DNA of 64,000 nt from Harmonia axyridis. Lineage: Eukaryota; Arthropoda; Insecta; Coleoptera; Coccinellidae. Positions 11,372 to 21,300 of the stretch are shown in pieces; positions within the stretch are counted from its first letter, which is position 1, and each line of letters starts with the position of its first letter. Where the stretch lies: assembly GCF_914767665.1 (NCBI RefSeq), contig NC_059501.1:83736798-83800797 (forward strand). The letters are read 5' to 3'. The position numbers and the translations under genes are program-made. The notes under the pieces were generated by a model. It saw only the letters and a list, made by a program, of their open reading frames with translations. It made no database searches and was not told where the DNA came from.

Positions 11372-11377
11372 TTTATT
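11372..11377 (-). terminator. Candidate PIGG polyadenylation signal
   Basis: Minus-strand AATAAA 25 bases past the PIGG stop codon. This would make a very short 3' UTR and is plausible for a compact housekeeping gene. Confidence 0.4.
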
Positions 11378-11401
11378 ATTCAATTTTTATTTCGCACAAA
11401 T

Positions 11402-13855
11402 TTACACCGGTTTTAAACATGTCGAATTCACACCTCTAAAATTAGCCAAAATATTTTTAAAAAGCCTGAAAATAACATTAAAAAACAATAATTCAACAAT
11501 AAATACAATTGTATGGGCGCTCTCTATACACAATTTAGGGGCATACACGCTCCAAATGAATATATGATTCCTAAATATCATAGTTACAATACAAACAGCA
11601 ATTGTACTAAACAATCTTTCTGCATATAAAAGATAAAAAAATTTATCATTTTTGGTTGAGATGTATAACTGCAAATGCATTAAAATTGTAGTTGAGTAAA
11701 TGTTGACTAGTAATTGAAGCCCCACTAAAACTGGGTTATAAGTTGAAAGTGCTGTATACCCCACTGCAACATCAATATTTGCTATATTGTTTCCATTGCC
11801 TTGTACAAAATATAAACTTTTGCTTAAAAGTAAATGTAAACATGTAATCACAGTAGTTGATCTATATTCATTGACTATTAGACGAGAAGTATATACAGAT
11901 AAAGGAATAACACATAAATTAGAAGCTTTTGTTAACAGGGCAATAAGTAAAATCCAAGAATTCAAATAATCCCTACTAAAAACAAAGTATAATAACAACA
12001 GAATATATATAATCCTTGGAAGAATAATCTGATTGAACACATTTAATTTATAAAGAAATATAAGAATTAATATCAATTTTTCTAAATGATAAATACTCCT
12101 ACAAGATCTTAAACAATAATAATAAATAAAGAATATACTGCAACCTATTAATGTTGAGTGGAAAAAATAATTTTCCGGCTTCAACAGGAAATCAGATGAG
12201 TCTGGTAATGAAGCCCATTTGTCCCCCATCTGATTCAAAGTTTCAGCAAAACGGAACAATATGCTTATGAAAAACCATGACACTGACAAGATGCTTTTAT
12301 TTTCAATTCCCTTGAAAATTTGAAACACAAAGAATGCATTGAGAATGAAATACCAATACTCATGTTCTTCTTCTATAAAACTAGAAGACAACCAAGTAAT
12401 AGGTTGGAAAAATAAGAAGAATAACAGAATAAAACTTTCAATATAGGTACTATTTTTTATACAGATTTTTGGCAAATCACACATTTGAAAAATTGAAGCT
12501 ATTAAAACTGGGACCAAAACAATTATATCAAAAGAAAACAACCTCATTATAAGTAAAAGCAAGTAAAATAAGTGATTAAATAATGGAATTTTGAATAATT
12601 CCTTTCTTTTCAAATGAGTTATGAAGGAATAACAAAGAAATATCACAGACACAAGCATACTAAATATATCTTGCTGTGTAGATGCTTCTATGAGTTTCCT
12701 ACTAATTTTTTCAGAATATTCTATACACATCTGAGTTAAAAGTATAGCAGTTTTTGTATCATTTTGTTCCAAGTAAGACTTATGAAGCCTTGAAATAGAT
12801 TCAAATTCATCCAAATCCTCACCATGCTTGCGATTTAATACTTCTGTATTATGAAACAAAGCAACTAAATACTGATGTAACGTGAGGTTTTTCAAGAGTA
12901 ACCTTGTCAATTTTCCTATACTCGAAGAAGGAATTTCCAAGCCAAGGAGTATTGCCAAATTTGGAGTTATATCCACCTGGTCAATGTGACCATTATCGCA
13001 TGAAACTCCCAAAACCCCCAATGGTACATGTGTTTCAGAATAAGTTGAGCCCCCATGGCCACCACTGTCTCTCATACCATGATCTCCAGTGAGAATTACC
13101 AATGAAGAAAGATTGCTTCGGTTAAAATTTTCAAAAATTCTTGAGAAAATCATATCCATTTCATGCAGTTTTGAAGGTACGAGATTAGAAAATGGGCCAT
13201 GAACATGACCAATATGATCGAGCCCTAAAAAAGATTAATTCTAAATTTTCATGTAATTGATTCGCACAACTCACATACCTAAATAATGCAAAATCATCAT
13301 ATCCCAATCGTTTCTTTGCAGCTCCAAATCTAAATGCTTAGTGACATTATCATCTACTTCATAGAAGTCATTCACATAAAAAGAAGAGGTACCATTGTAT
13401 CTCAGAAAAGTGTTATTTGGTAAAATTTTAAGCCAGGTTTCATCACCATAAAATACTATTTGGCTATCACGTTTTCTAGCCCTGTGTACTAAACTATCAT
13501 CAAGTATCTGAGCACTACCTAAATTATGAAATAAGTCTGTAAATTGAGGTACGCTTCCAGTAATCAAACTTTTTATCCTAGGTAATGTAACTGTAGGTGA
13601 TGCTACTGAAACATCAATAAGACACCCATGCTTTTTTATTAAAGTAGTAGTTAGGGGCATAAAATCATCATTCACGAAATCTGTCCTCAGAGCATCAATA
13701 ACCATTATAACAGTACGATCAAAGTTCCTAGCATTCGAAATTTTTTGCGTTTTTTGTTCGGAGTTGGAGAACTGACTGGAAGTACTTCGAATTGGGAGTA
13801 ATCCATTGAGAAAGAGAATCACATTAACTAATATAAAAATAATTCTTAAAAACAT
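11402..13855 (-). CDS. PIGG: GPI ethanolamine phosphate transferase 2
   Basis: This enzyme transfers phosphoethanolamine to the second mannose of the GPI-anchor precursor in the ER lumen, working with PIGF. Exons are 13279-13855 and 11402-13224, with a 54-base intron and an in-frame join, giving 799 residues. That is shorter than vertebrate PIGG (about 980). The N-terminus is a hydrophobic signal anchor (residues 4-20). An alkaline-phosphatase-like catalytic domain follows: VIMVIDALRTDF (metal-binding Asp54), SPTVTLPRIKSL with the likely nucleophile Thr88, FYGDETW, YLGLDHIGH (Asp195/His199) and LTGDHGM (Asp240/His241). The HYLGLDHIGH and DVTPNLAILLG-type motifs favour PIGG over PIGN or PIGO. 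The remaining C-terminal half is a run of hydrophobic helices, as in the family. The start ATG directly precedes the signal anchor. Confidence 0.9.
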
Positions 13856-14592
13856 AGCCTATAAATATTCAAATTTCAAAAATAAACAAATAACCAAAGA
13901 GTAACTACAAATTGTCACCATAGAATTAAGTATTCAATTATCTTTAATCTTTATGCATGTCACCTGTTATCTAATCTTGATTAGCAATGCGATAAGATAA
14001 GTGATAAGCTGAAGAGTATATCATACTCAGAGCAATGTATTTAAATCTTATTGGTCTGGGGTATCATATATCTACAAATATGAATTTTTGATTTCAGGAT
14101 CAGCCAATAAGAATTTTCAATAAAAAAAATCAAGAACTAATTATTGTTATTATCAAAACTTATAGAAATTGAATACCAATAAGGATAGCATCCATTAAAT
14201 ATTCACTTCAATTAAATGCTCAAATGAAATTCATTATCAAATGAAGTGAAACATAATTAATTTTCACAAATTTCATATTAAAAACAATTATTTCTTGGAA
14301 TTTTTTATTAGCTGTTGCATTCTTGAAATTGATATCGGTGATAAGTATGAATCTTGATAATATAATATGATTTAATCTCAGAAAAAACAATAACTCTGTG
14401 TTTCAAGCATTAAATATTTTCATATTCTATGAATTATGATCGCCTCTCGCCTCATAGGTGTCGCTTCAGTAGAATTGTGGCACAGAATAGAGAGGCACCT
14501 CTCTTTTCTATGATTGTGGTAAAATTTACGTGACATTACATAAAAATTTTATTGGTTTTACATCGGACGACGCTTGGAATTGTAATTTTGAC
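13856..14592. promoter_or_regulatory. Shared upstream region of divergent PIGG and spenito
   Basis: The two genes are transcribed away from each other with about 730 bases between the PIGG ATG and the probable spenito first exon. The stretch is AT-rich, has no open frame and no obvious TATA box at either edge. Divergent housekeeping-type promoters are the likely content, which is inference from layout. Confidence 0.45.
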
Positions 14593-14617
14593 GGCCATCT
14601 TGTTTTCGTTCTAAACG
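14593..14617 (+). promoter_or_regulatory. Probable spenito first (non-coding) exon end with YY1/Pho-like motif
   Basis: GGCCATCTTG at 14593-14602 is the reverse complement of CAAGATGGCC, a YY1/Pho-type core often at transcription starts of constitutive genes. It is followed by a good donor CG|GTGAGAA at 14617/14618. A 153-base intron then ends TTTTTCTAG at 14770. The exon 5' end is not determinable. Confidence 0.45.
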
Positions 14618-14824
14618 GTGAGAATTATTAGTGACATTTATTTATAAAGTAGACCGATTTAATTGATTTATTTGTAGTGCAGTTCTTACAAAGTATGTTT
14701 TTTGTTATTTTAAATGATAATATTTTGTGTTTCATCATGTTAAATAGTGTTTTCCGTTGTGTTTTTCTAGGTGAGGGAGTGCCGTGTCATCCATTGTGTC
14801 TGTTTATTGGTGTGTGAAGTGCGT

Positions 14825-16978
14825 ATGATCACCTCTAGTAGAGACAAAATAACAGTAAGAATACAAAACAGCATGAAGAGAAGTAGTGACAGAGATACAC
14901 CTCCAAGGAGTAAGAGGTCCCGTTCTAGTATGGGTAGATACGACGACAGTTCTGATGAAAGAATAACTCCAGATAGGATCAGACGCCGGGGCAGCCGGGG
15001 TCGTTCTCCTAGTCCTAGACCGCGCTATCGTTCCCCACACAGGGAGGAATATCTGATTCCTCCAGAACGATATCCTTACAAAGTTTTGTGTGTCAGTGCT
15101 CTACATCCAAAAGCCAGTGACGAAGTTATTAAGGATACCCTATACCGTGAATACAAAAAATACGGTGACCTGAGTATCAGACTTTCTCGAGATTTAGACG
15201 AGAGGATAGCTTATGTCTGTTTCCGTAGCTCAGAAGATGCTAGAGATGCCAAACACGGGAAACCCAGAATAATAATTTACGATAAAGTTGCTATTGTGGA
15301 GCCTGTTTATGAAAAACCTCGTTCAACAGATCTCTACTATAGACCTCGTTCCATTACTCCAGAATATGACAGAAGTTATTATCCTAGATCTCCTGAACGT
15401 TTAAGAGCCGTTGACAGATATGATAGAGCTTATGGTCCACCAATGGTACCTGTTCACCGAGATTATAGGCGGGAAGCATTACCAGCTCCCCATGATTATC
15501 TAGCTCGTCCCCCGATGCACCACGGACCACCTCATCATTTACCGCCCAGTCATTACGGTCCTCCTAGACAGCACATGCCTCGTGTACCCTATGAAAAACC
15601 AGAAAACAAAAAAGATAAATTTCCTAATTACCTTCACCACATACAACCAGAAGATGACCCTCTGGCCACTCGAACTCTCTTCGCCGGTAACCTTGAAATT
15701 AATATTACCGAAGAAGAGCTGAGACGAATTTTTGGGAGGTATGGTACTGTTGAAGATATTGATATCAAAAGACCACCACCTGGTACTGGTAATGCATTTG
15801 CTTTTGTTAGGTTCAATACCCTCGATATGGCTCATAGGGCCAAAGTTGAGCTATCAGGCCAGTACATTGGAAAATTCCAATGTAAAATTGGTTATGGAAA
15901 AGCCACACCAACTACCCGCATATGGGTAGGAGGTTTGGGTTCCTGGACTTCTGTTCCTCAGCTCGAACGTGAGTTCGACCGGTTTGGTGCCATAAAAAAA
16001 ATTGATTATGTCAAAGGAGAGAGTCAAGCTTATATCCTGTATGACAGTATCGATGCTGCACAAGCAGCTGTAAAGGAAATGAGAGGATTTCCTCTTGGTG
16101 GCCCAGAACGTAGGTTGAGAACAGATTTTGCTGATGTCACACCGGGTATAGGTTATAGACCTAAAAGTGCATATCCGACTCCGGAAGAAGGTCCAGATTA
16201 CAGAAGGGGTGGTGACTATGGTTACGACTATGACGATTATAAGTACAGAGGTAGGGCACCATATTCGGAACGCAGGGCTGGCAGCCGGTCAAGGTATGAT
16301 GGTGCCCCTGATGAATGGGGTAGATCGAGACCTGATGAATTTGAAAGGAGGCGTTCAGGCTCTCGTGGGGCTGACAGGTCCCGATCTAGATCTCCCAGGA
16401 GGTCTCCCGACTCAGATTCAGACAGTGGGTCTCGTCGTGCTGGTCTTTTAGCATCCAGCCGAACATTGCCAGAGGTTGCTCGTAAATGCACCACAGTTTG
16501 GCAAGGGGCACTGATATTGAAAAATTCTTTGTTCCCCGCTAAATTCCATCTCATGGATGGGGACACAGACATTATGGATGGTTTGATGAAAGACGAAGAA
16601 GGCAAACATCAGCTTAGAATTACTCAGAGACTTCGATTGGATCAACCTAAATTAGAGGACGTTCAAAAACGTATCTCTAGTGCTAGTTCTCATGCTATTT
16701 TCCTAGGTTTAGCAGGGTCCACTGCTTCTGTTGCTAACGAAGACAGTTCAGTCCAAACAAGACCTTTGAGAAATCTGGTGTCCTACTTGAAGCAAAAAGA
16801 AGCCGCCGGTGTCATTTCTTTACTCAACAAAGAAACTGAGGCTACTGGTGTCTTGTATTCCTTCCCTCCATGTTCATTCTCCACAGAACTCCTAAAACGA
16901 TCCTGTCCTAATCTAACTGACGAAGCCATCAAAGAGGATCACTTGATCATTGTTGTGGTACGTGGTGGCACAGCTTAA
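14825..16978 (+). CDS. nito: Spenito (RBM15-type RRM/SPOC protein)
   Basis: Nuclear RNA-binding cofactor of the m6A methyltransferase complex. In flies it is needed for Sxl splicing and also acts in Wingless signalling. The single coding exon gives 717 residues. The order is a Ser/Arg-rich N-terminus, RRM1 (about 84-163, YKVLCVSALHP with degenerate RNP1), a Tyr/Pro/His-rich linker and RRM2 (281-360, RTLFAGNL and AFAFVRF). RRM3 (364-440, RIWVGGLG, QAYILY), an RS-rich segment (460-545) and a C-terminal SPOC domain (about 555-715, VWQGALILKN ... GVLYSFPPC ... HLIIVVVRGG) follow. The open frame extends upstream of 14825 only with non-ATG codons to the acceptor at 14770, so ATG 14825 is the first in the exon. 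The in-frame ATG at 14873 (MKRSSDRD, A at -3) has better context and may be the true start. Codon use is uniform, and the gene is intact. Confidence 0.95.
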   Translation: MITSSRDKITVRIQNSMKRSSDRDTPPRSKRSRSSMGRYDDSSDERITPDRIRRRGSRGRSPSPRPRYRSPHREEYLIPPERYPYKVLCVSALHPKASDEVIKDTLYREYKKYGDLSIRLSRDLDERIAYVCFRSSEDARDAKHGKPRIIIYDKVAIVEPVYEKPRSTDLYYRPRSITPEYDRSYYPRSPERLRAVDRYDRAYGPPMVPVHRDYRREALPAPHDYLARPPMHHGPPHHLPPSHYGPPRQHMPRVPYEKPENKKDKFPNYLHHIQPEDDPLATRTLFAGNLEINITEEELRRIFGRYGTVEDIDIKRPPPGTGNAFAFVRFNTLDMAHRAKVELSGQYIGKFQCKIGYGKATPTTRIWVGGLGSWTSVPQLEREFDRFGAIKKIDYVKGESQAYILYDSIDAAQAAVKEMRGFPLGGPERRLRTDFADVTPGIGYRPKSAYPTPEEGPDYRRGGDYGYDYDDYKYRGRAPYSERRAGSRSRYDGAPDEWGRSRPDEFERRRSGSRGADRSRSRSPRRSPDSDSDSGSRRAGLLASSRTLPEVARKCTTVWQGALILKNSLFPAKFHLMDGDTDIMDGLMKDEEGKHQLRITQRLRLDQPKLEDVQKRISSASSHAIFLGLAGSTASVANEDSSVQTRPLRNLVSYLKQKEAAGVISLLNKETEATGVLYSFPPCSFSTELLKRSCPNLTDEAIKEDHLIIVVVRGGTA

Positions 16979-17518
16979 GTGTTTTTTCCTTTATATTTAC
17001 CACTTATTTTTTGCTCGATCTTAAATAAGATTTTTCTATTTACCAAATTTACACTCATATATACATATTTTTTTTTACTCAAAATGACTTCAATCTATCA
17101 GTTGTGTAGACTTCTGATTTTTTTTTAAGAATTGTTTTAATTCAATGAAAACGCAATTTGTAAAATAATCTTGATTCTTTTTTGCATCAGAATCCCTACT
17201 GTGATTTATCTGTTCATCCTCCATTTATGTACTAATTTGTAATTGATTTCAGGAAATTGGTGAACAGCGATGAATGTTAGTGTATCATGTTTGTTAAAAT
17301 AAGCAAACGACAAAAATTATGTAAAACTTCGTAGTGAAGTGATTTAGATTTGTAAGGTGATTGCAGTTCTTTCTCATTAAATTTTTTTTTTTTTTTTTTT
17401 TGGAATATGCAATAAGTGTTCATTTTTTTGCTAGTTTTATTTATCAGAGAAAGAAACTGTGCCAATGTGAAAGAACTGTATAAATCTACAGTGTAAGTGA
17501 AAGTTGTCAACAAAAAGA

Positions 17519-17524
17519 AATAAA
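17519..17524 (+). terminator. Candidate spenito polyadenylation signal
   Basis: AATAAA about 540 bases after the stop, followed within 30 bases by a GT-rich stretch (TTTGTGCAGTTGTGGGG), which fits a cleavage/downstream element. A poly-T tract of 18 lies at 17383-17400 in the presumed 3' UTR. Confidence 0.45.
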
Positions 17525-18896
17525 TTGTTCTAAAAGTTTACTTTGTGCAGTTGTGGGGTTATTTGGACGTGTTCCTTGGAGGGGAAAATTTATTCAGAAT
17601 CATTCGATATTGTGTTTTATTTTAATCGAGTCTTATTAATGGTTGTGATGTGTGATATTGGAAATAGATGGCTTCTCTAAAATGTGTCTTTAACCTCCCA
17701 TTCAACTTTAAGACTGATTTCTGCTGGGAGCTTATGTTCATGGAGTCATTTCATGTTTTTGTGCCCAATTTGTGTAAAAGTAACTTAAATTCTTCAATCT
17801 TGTGCGCCTGTTTCGCTTTCTTGACATAAAAAAGTGTAGGACGAGACTCATAGTGAGTTTTGTGTCAAAAGGGAGTAGTAATAGTTTAAGTGTTGATGAA
17901 CGTGTTCTCAAATCAAAAATGGGTAAAGTATTTTTAGATTATTGAATAACAAAACTCCATTTTTTTAAACTTAAATTAGGATGAAAACTCCCTAGAAATT
18001 AGTTTATTTTCTATCACAAACACAAATTCAATATGTACATAAACAACACTAATAGCAAAATTTCATTGAAATAGAGAAGTGTTTGTTATCGACATTATTA
18101 GGAAAGCTTTTCAAATCTGATTGATATTATGAAATTATTTACCATTAGAATAGCAAATAAATAATATTTGTCTATTTTCAAATGAAATACAAATGACTGG
18201 ATGCCAAACCAAATCATTTTTCTTGAAAGTATATACCTACTCCATGAAGTCAGAAATGTAAATAAAGAAATAATCATTGAGTTTCTTCCATTGGATGTCT
18301 ATATTTATGCATGGTTTCAAGCTAAAAGTTCGTTTTCTCCGTTTTTTTGGAATTCATACAGTTGGTTAAAATCAATTTGATTATACATTCTCTCAATTGA
18401 AGGAACGTCCATCAAAATTTAATGCCGCATTAAAATTTTAATCCTCCATTAATCGGTGAAGGGAGCCTATTGGAGAATTGAAATTTTAATGAAAGTTCCT
18501 GCAACTGGGAGTTCGTTTTATTATTTTTTACGGAATAAAAAATGACTCCGTACCACAGAACTGATATTTTTTAAGTGAATAATTTTTATATTGAATATTT
18601 TCTTGGATTACAATAACTTTCACATATTGAATGCGAATTCATTGAGACGATTATTAAATGTTTTTAAAGATGATTTAATTTTTCTGTGAAAATGTGTACA
18701 ATCATAAACAAAAAAATTTGATAACTGTTTTTTTGTGTTCTGTTGTTCTCTCCTTATGGCTCGAAATCATTTTTTATGAGTTTATTGAATATAAAGGCAT
18801 ATATTTAAAAAAATTCAATCCAATTATATGTATATAAATACAAAGAAAATTAGGGATATATTAAGAACAACATTTGTTCGAATCGGAGTATATAGT

Positions 18897-18960
18897 ATAC
18901 AGGGTGATTCACCGGGATGGCCTATTAGACGTTTATGTGTCCGTCCAAAAAATGTAATTT
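18897..18960. mobile_element. Repeat end matching 1709-1755
   Basis: TATACAGGGTGATTCACCGG followed by the GATGGCCTATTAGACG block is shared with the intronic copy near 1712. The opposite end was not located. Confidence 0.4.
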
Positions 18961-20611
18961 ACAAAGAAATTGAAATTAGAAGATTACAAATATACATTTT
19001 GAAAGAATGATCGAGCGATTTGTTCAGGGAACGAGCGTTCAGAAAGATATAAATCCTCATTTTTATGAAAAAATAGAAATAAAAGAACTATTCCATTTCT
19101 CTGTTATCGCAATTTAAGAAACTTTAGGCAAATAATCTCCAAAATAGCAGTGGTGTACTATTTTTTTATGATTTAGATCAAAATAAGTTTTTAACAACTT
19201 GTGAATCAAAAATACGGAAACGGGCTTATGATTATATTAACTTATTGACCTTAAATCATGCTTGGATTGATCTTTTGTTATTCTGACATTCAACAGGACT
19301 GTATAAGGTTTCTCAAAATCTTTCAAATAGTTAGTTTGTAAGAATAGTAAATCTTCATTTGAATGTAGAAATTTTTAATGGTAGTATTTCTATATACTTA
19401 GAACAAAGTTTCTTCATTATCAATAATAATGTGACTTTAGTCACAGGTCTCTTATTATTCTCAAATTTTATTGTCAATCAAGTTATTATTATCAAGTGTT
19501 TTGTAACACTTCCCAAAATGGCAATTTAAGTACATAAAGGATTTACTAAACATTTTTCATATAATAATTATTTAATTTATTCCGCAAAAATATGCGGTGT
19601 AGTAAAAAAAAAACTAGTTTTTTTTCTCAGAAACCAAAAAAGATCAATAGCTCTAAAACTTAGGGAAAAGGATCAAATAATGTAAGACATATTCTTTGTT
19701 CAAGAATTTTATGCATTGTAAGAATTGCCAAACACTTGAAATGAACTCACAAAGGGTAAGGTAACCAGATGACATATCACCCTCAACCTCTCTGTGAGCT
19801 CTGAAGCCACTGGTGCCAACATAAAAACAAAAATAATTTAGGCAATCTCTTTTGGCATCATACTTTTTGAATAACCAATTGGTGGTACTTTTTTGGCTAA
19901 ATTTATCTAGAGATCATATTTAATTTGTTGTTAAATTGTGTATATATTTTTCTTCTCCAACTGAAACAAAGGAGGACGAGTGGTTAGCTAAATATAGGTG
20001 AGTTGAACGCAATTTCTTGCAAGTATATTTGAAGATTTTTTTAGTACAGTAATAACAATAAATAAATAATTAAATCAGTAAATAAATTTTGTTTCACATT
20101 ACATCACTAAAAGAATGTATAATTGTTGAAATTTATATAAAAAATTAAAAGGAACAGATTTAAGATTATCTCTCAGCTTAATTAATTTTAGTTGATACAA
20201 AGTAGCAAAGTTTATGTAATTTCAATTTTTGTTTTCAATAAATAGTCTCAAGCAGATAATGAATTGTTTTATCTCATTTCCTGAATAATGAATTTCGAAG
20301 AAAAAAAATTATTCACAAAAAAATTTATATTTCCACAACAATTACAGGTAATTAAAAACATTGACAGTGAGAGAAAATAGTTTTTTTTTTATATCTCTTA
20401 TCCATAACCAAACTAGACCATTAAATTATTAAAATTAGTTATATTCTCAAGTTTGAAATGAGGCAATAATAAATATATATTGGTCATTCCAATTATTTTT
20501 AAGGAGTATTCACTCCAACTATTAACTTGTACACTTCTATCAGTTTTAGGTTATGATCATATTCCTGAGATTTTTCAGATAACTTGTGACATTTAAGAAT
20601 AGTTATTTATA

Positions 20612-20731
20612 ATACAAGTGCAGAAGGCATTGATATTCCTCCAAGAGTTCAAAATTCAAAAACAAGCCACGAAGTGGCGAGTTTTTGAATGAACGAGTGG
20701 TAGAATGAGCCTTCTGTACGAGTATTATACT
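20612..20731. mobile_element. Palindromic MITE with internal stem-loop
   Basis: The left end ATAATACAAGTGCAGAAGGC pairs imperfectly with the right end GCCTTCTGTACGAGTATTAT. In the centre TTCAAAAAC-GCCAC-gaa-GTGGC-GTTTTTGAA folds into a strong hairpin. A second, more diverged copy lies at about 28197-28300 in the opposite orientation. Confidence 0.65.
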
Positions 20732-21069
20732 TTATTTTCTCTAATTCATTGCATTTTCATTGAAATTAATGAAATATTTCCATAAATATCATTTAGTGAT
20801 TTTTGCATTAAAATGTTGGTTGGCAGAACTGATTTTTTTGAGGCAAATTGATGAATTGACAGATAAAGCTGTGGTGGAAAGTTCAGAGTACCAACATATA
20901 AGAATAAAATATAACCATGAAAACTGTGCGTTTCTGATATACATATTCTCGCACGATTTTGTTCTACAAAATGTGGAAGAATGAACGGAATAACACAGAA
21001 TTAGAGAAATTAACTTTCTGAAAGTTTAAATAACAAAACACATCTACTACAGTTGGTGAATAAAGACAT

Positions 21070-21075
21070 TTTATT
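21070..21075 (-). terminator. Candidate UBXN6 polyadenylation signal
   Basis: Minus-strand AATAAA about 225 bases past the UBXN6 stop codon. Confidence 0.4.
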
Positions 21076-21300
21076 GACATTCATATAATAGATTACAAGT
21101 GGAAAAAACAAAATATAACATATGTCATAAAATTTATAAATTCTTCAACATACATCTCCACTAAAATGATCGATGGCAAATTAAATAAGTAAAAATCAAC
21201 ATCTCTTACAGATATACACACGGCTGAAACATTCTCAACTTTATCATTCAGTCAATAATCATAAATAAGAAAAAAATGCTATGCAAAAGCAAAAAATTAG

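Larger units (their letters stand above)
17550..21069. other. Intergenic region between spenito and UBXN6
   Basis: AT-rich, with no protein-like open frame. It contains a CAGGGTG-end repeat (18899-18945) and a palindromic MITE (20612-20731). Nothing else was recognised. Confidence 0.4.

Noticed and set aside
14804..16645. Several antisense frames within spenito
   Set aside because: Shadows of the RRM/SPOC coding strand with no recognisable domains.
17383..17400. Poly-T tract as a retrocopy tail
   Set aside because: It lies in the presumed spenito 3' UTR with no duplicated target site.
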